The translations under genes and the position numbers were made by a program. From NCBI GenBank assembly GCA_913009285.1, contig CAJVYE010000046.1, forward strand, positions 1 to 7,590: a stretch of 7,590 nt of DNA. The letters run 5' to 3'. Each line of letters starts with the position of its first letter. The stretch's first letter is position 1. The notes below the pieces were generated by a model. It saw nothing but the letters and a program-made list of their open reading frames with translations, was not told the origin of the DNA and searched no databases. The DNA comes from an uncultured Nitrospirota bacterium (GTDB lineage: Bacteria > Nitrospinota > Nitrospinia > SZUA-224). Of this stretch, positions 7,387 through 7,590 are shown piece after piece.

Positions 7387-7520
7387 AGATCGGAAGAGCG
7401 TCGTGTAGGGAAAGAGTGTAGATCTCGGTGGTCGCCGTATCATTAAAAAAAAAAAAGAAAAAAAAGAATGAAAAAAAAAAAAAAAAAGAAAACAAACAAA
7501 AAAAAAAAAAAAAGAAAATG
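7387..7520 (-). other. Reverse-complement Illumina P5 adapter and poly-A run-off (not genomic)
   Basis: Positions 7387 to 7444 are an exact 58-base reverse complement of the P5/universal adapter, from AGATCGGAAGAGCG to GTATCATT. They are followed by about 75 bases of A broken by single G, C or T. Translating this on the minus strand gives the well-known contaminant peptide NDTATTEIYTLSLHDALPI behind a Phe/Ser run. Genomic DNA ends at about 7386, inside the PBP gene. Confidence 0.99.
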
Positions 7521-7590
7521 AGAAAAAAACGAACCGAGACGTGGCATAAGAGGAGGAAGGCGACGAAGAAGTGTCAACAGTTACGTAATG
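7521..7590. other. Unassignable tail beyond adapter, probably sequencing noise
   Basis: About 70 bases beyond the poly-A tract show no gene and no overlap with the neighbouring frames. The stretch GAGACGTGGCATAAGAG (about 7536-7552) loosely resembles the Illumina P7 core GAAGACGGCATACGAG with several errors. The rest matches nothing I recognise. Since it lies outside the adapter it should not be joined to the genomic segment. Confidence 0.75.

Noticed and set aside
7172..7408. Plus-strand open frame ending in DRKSVV
   Set aside because: Its last residues are translated Illumina adapter, a known contaminant ending, and the rest is antisense to the GT51 domain.

Overview
This window is a short-read assembly contig of about 7.3 kb of real bacterial DNA (positions 80 to 7386). 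Illumina P5 adapter sequence flanks it in inverted orientation, and poly-T or poly-A and noise lie outside the adapters. The genomic part is AT-rich and all five genes lie on the minus strand. A lipoprotein signal peptide next to a class A penicillin-binding protein points to a Gram-negative cell envelope. The short nicotinate phosphoribosyltransferase with a zinc-knuckle tail, and several palindromic or heptameric repeats, suggest a lineage such as Nitrospirota or Desulfobacterota. That placement is a guess from gene style and is not demonstrated.

Read in the direction of transcription (right to left), the first gene is a bifunctional peptidoglycan glycosyltransferase/transpeptidase cut off at its N-terminus by the contig end (7386 to 4322). 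A TPR-rich lipoprotein follows (4341 to 2662). Its likely TTG start overlaps the end of the PBP gene, so the two form a cell-wall unit. A 227-base gap follows, holding a double-hairpin repeat and an AT-rich perfect palindrome. Next is an archaeal-type nicotinate phosphoribosyltransferase (2434 to 1259, NAD salvage), then thiamine-monophosphate kinase thiL (1198 to 155, thiamine diphosphate synthesis). The last gene is the first 34 codons of a DUF2062-type membrane protein, whose start lies inside the thiL 3' end and which is cut by the left adapter.

The most notable biology is in the cell-wall pair. The PBP has all its catalytic motifs, but an unusually long segment separates its SxN and KTG motifs. 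That segment contains an in-frame three-unit, 30-bp-period palindromic repeat of the CCCCCCTTT/AAAGGGG type. The partner lipoprotein could be an LpoA-like activator of the PBP; this is inference. Smaller repeats also encroach on the 3' ends of the NAPRT gene and possibly the lipoprotein gene. I see no mobile-element gene, CRISPR array, RNA gene or defence system. A frame through the right-hand adapter adds a false N-terminus to the PBP and must not be annotated as protein.
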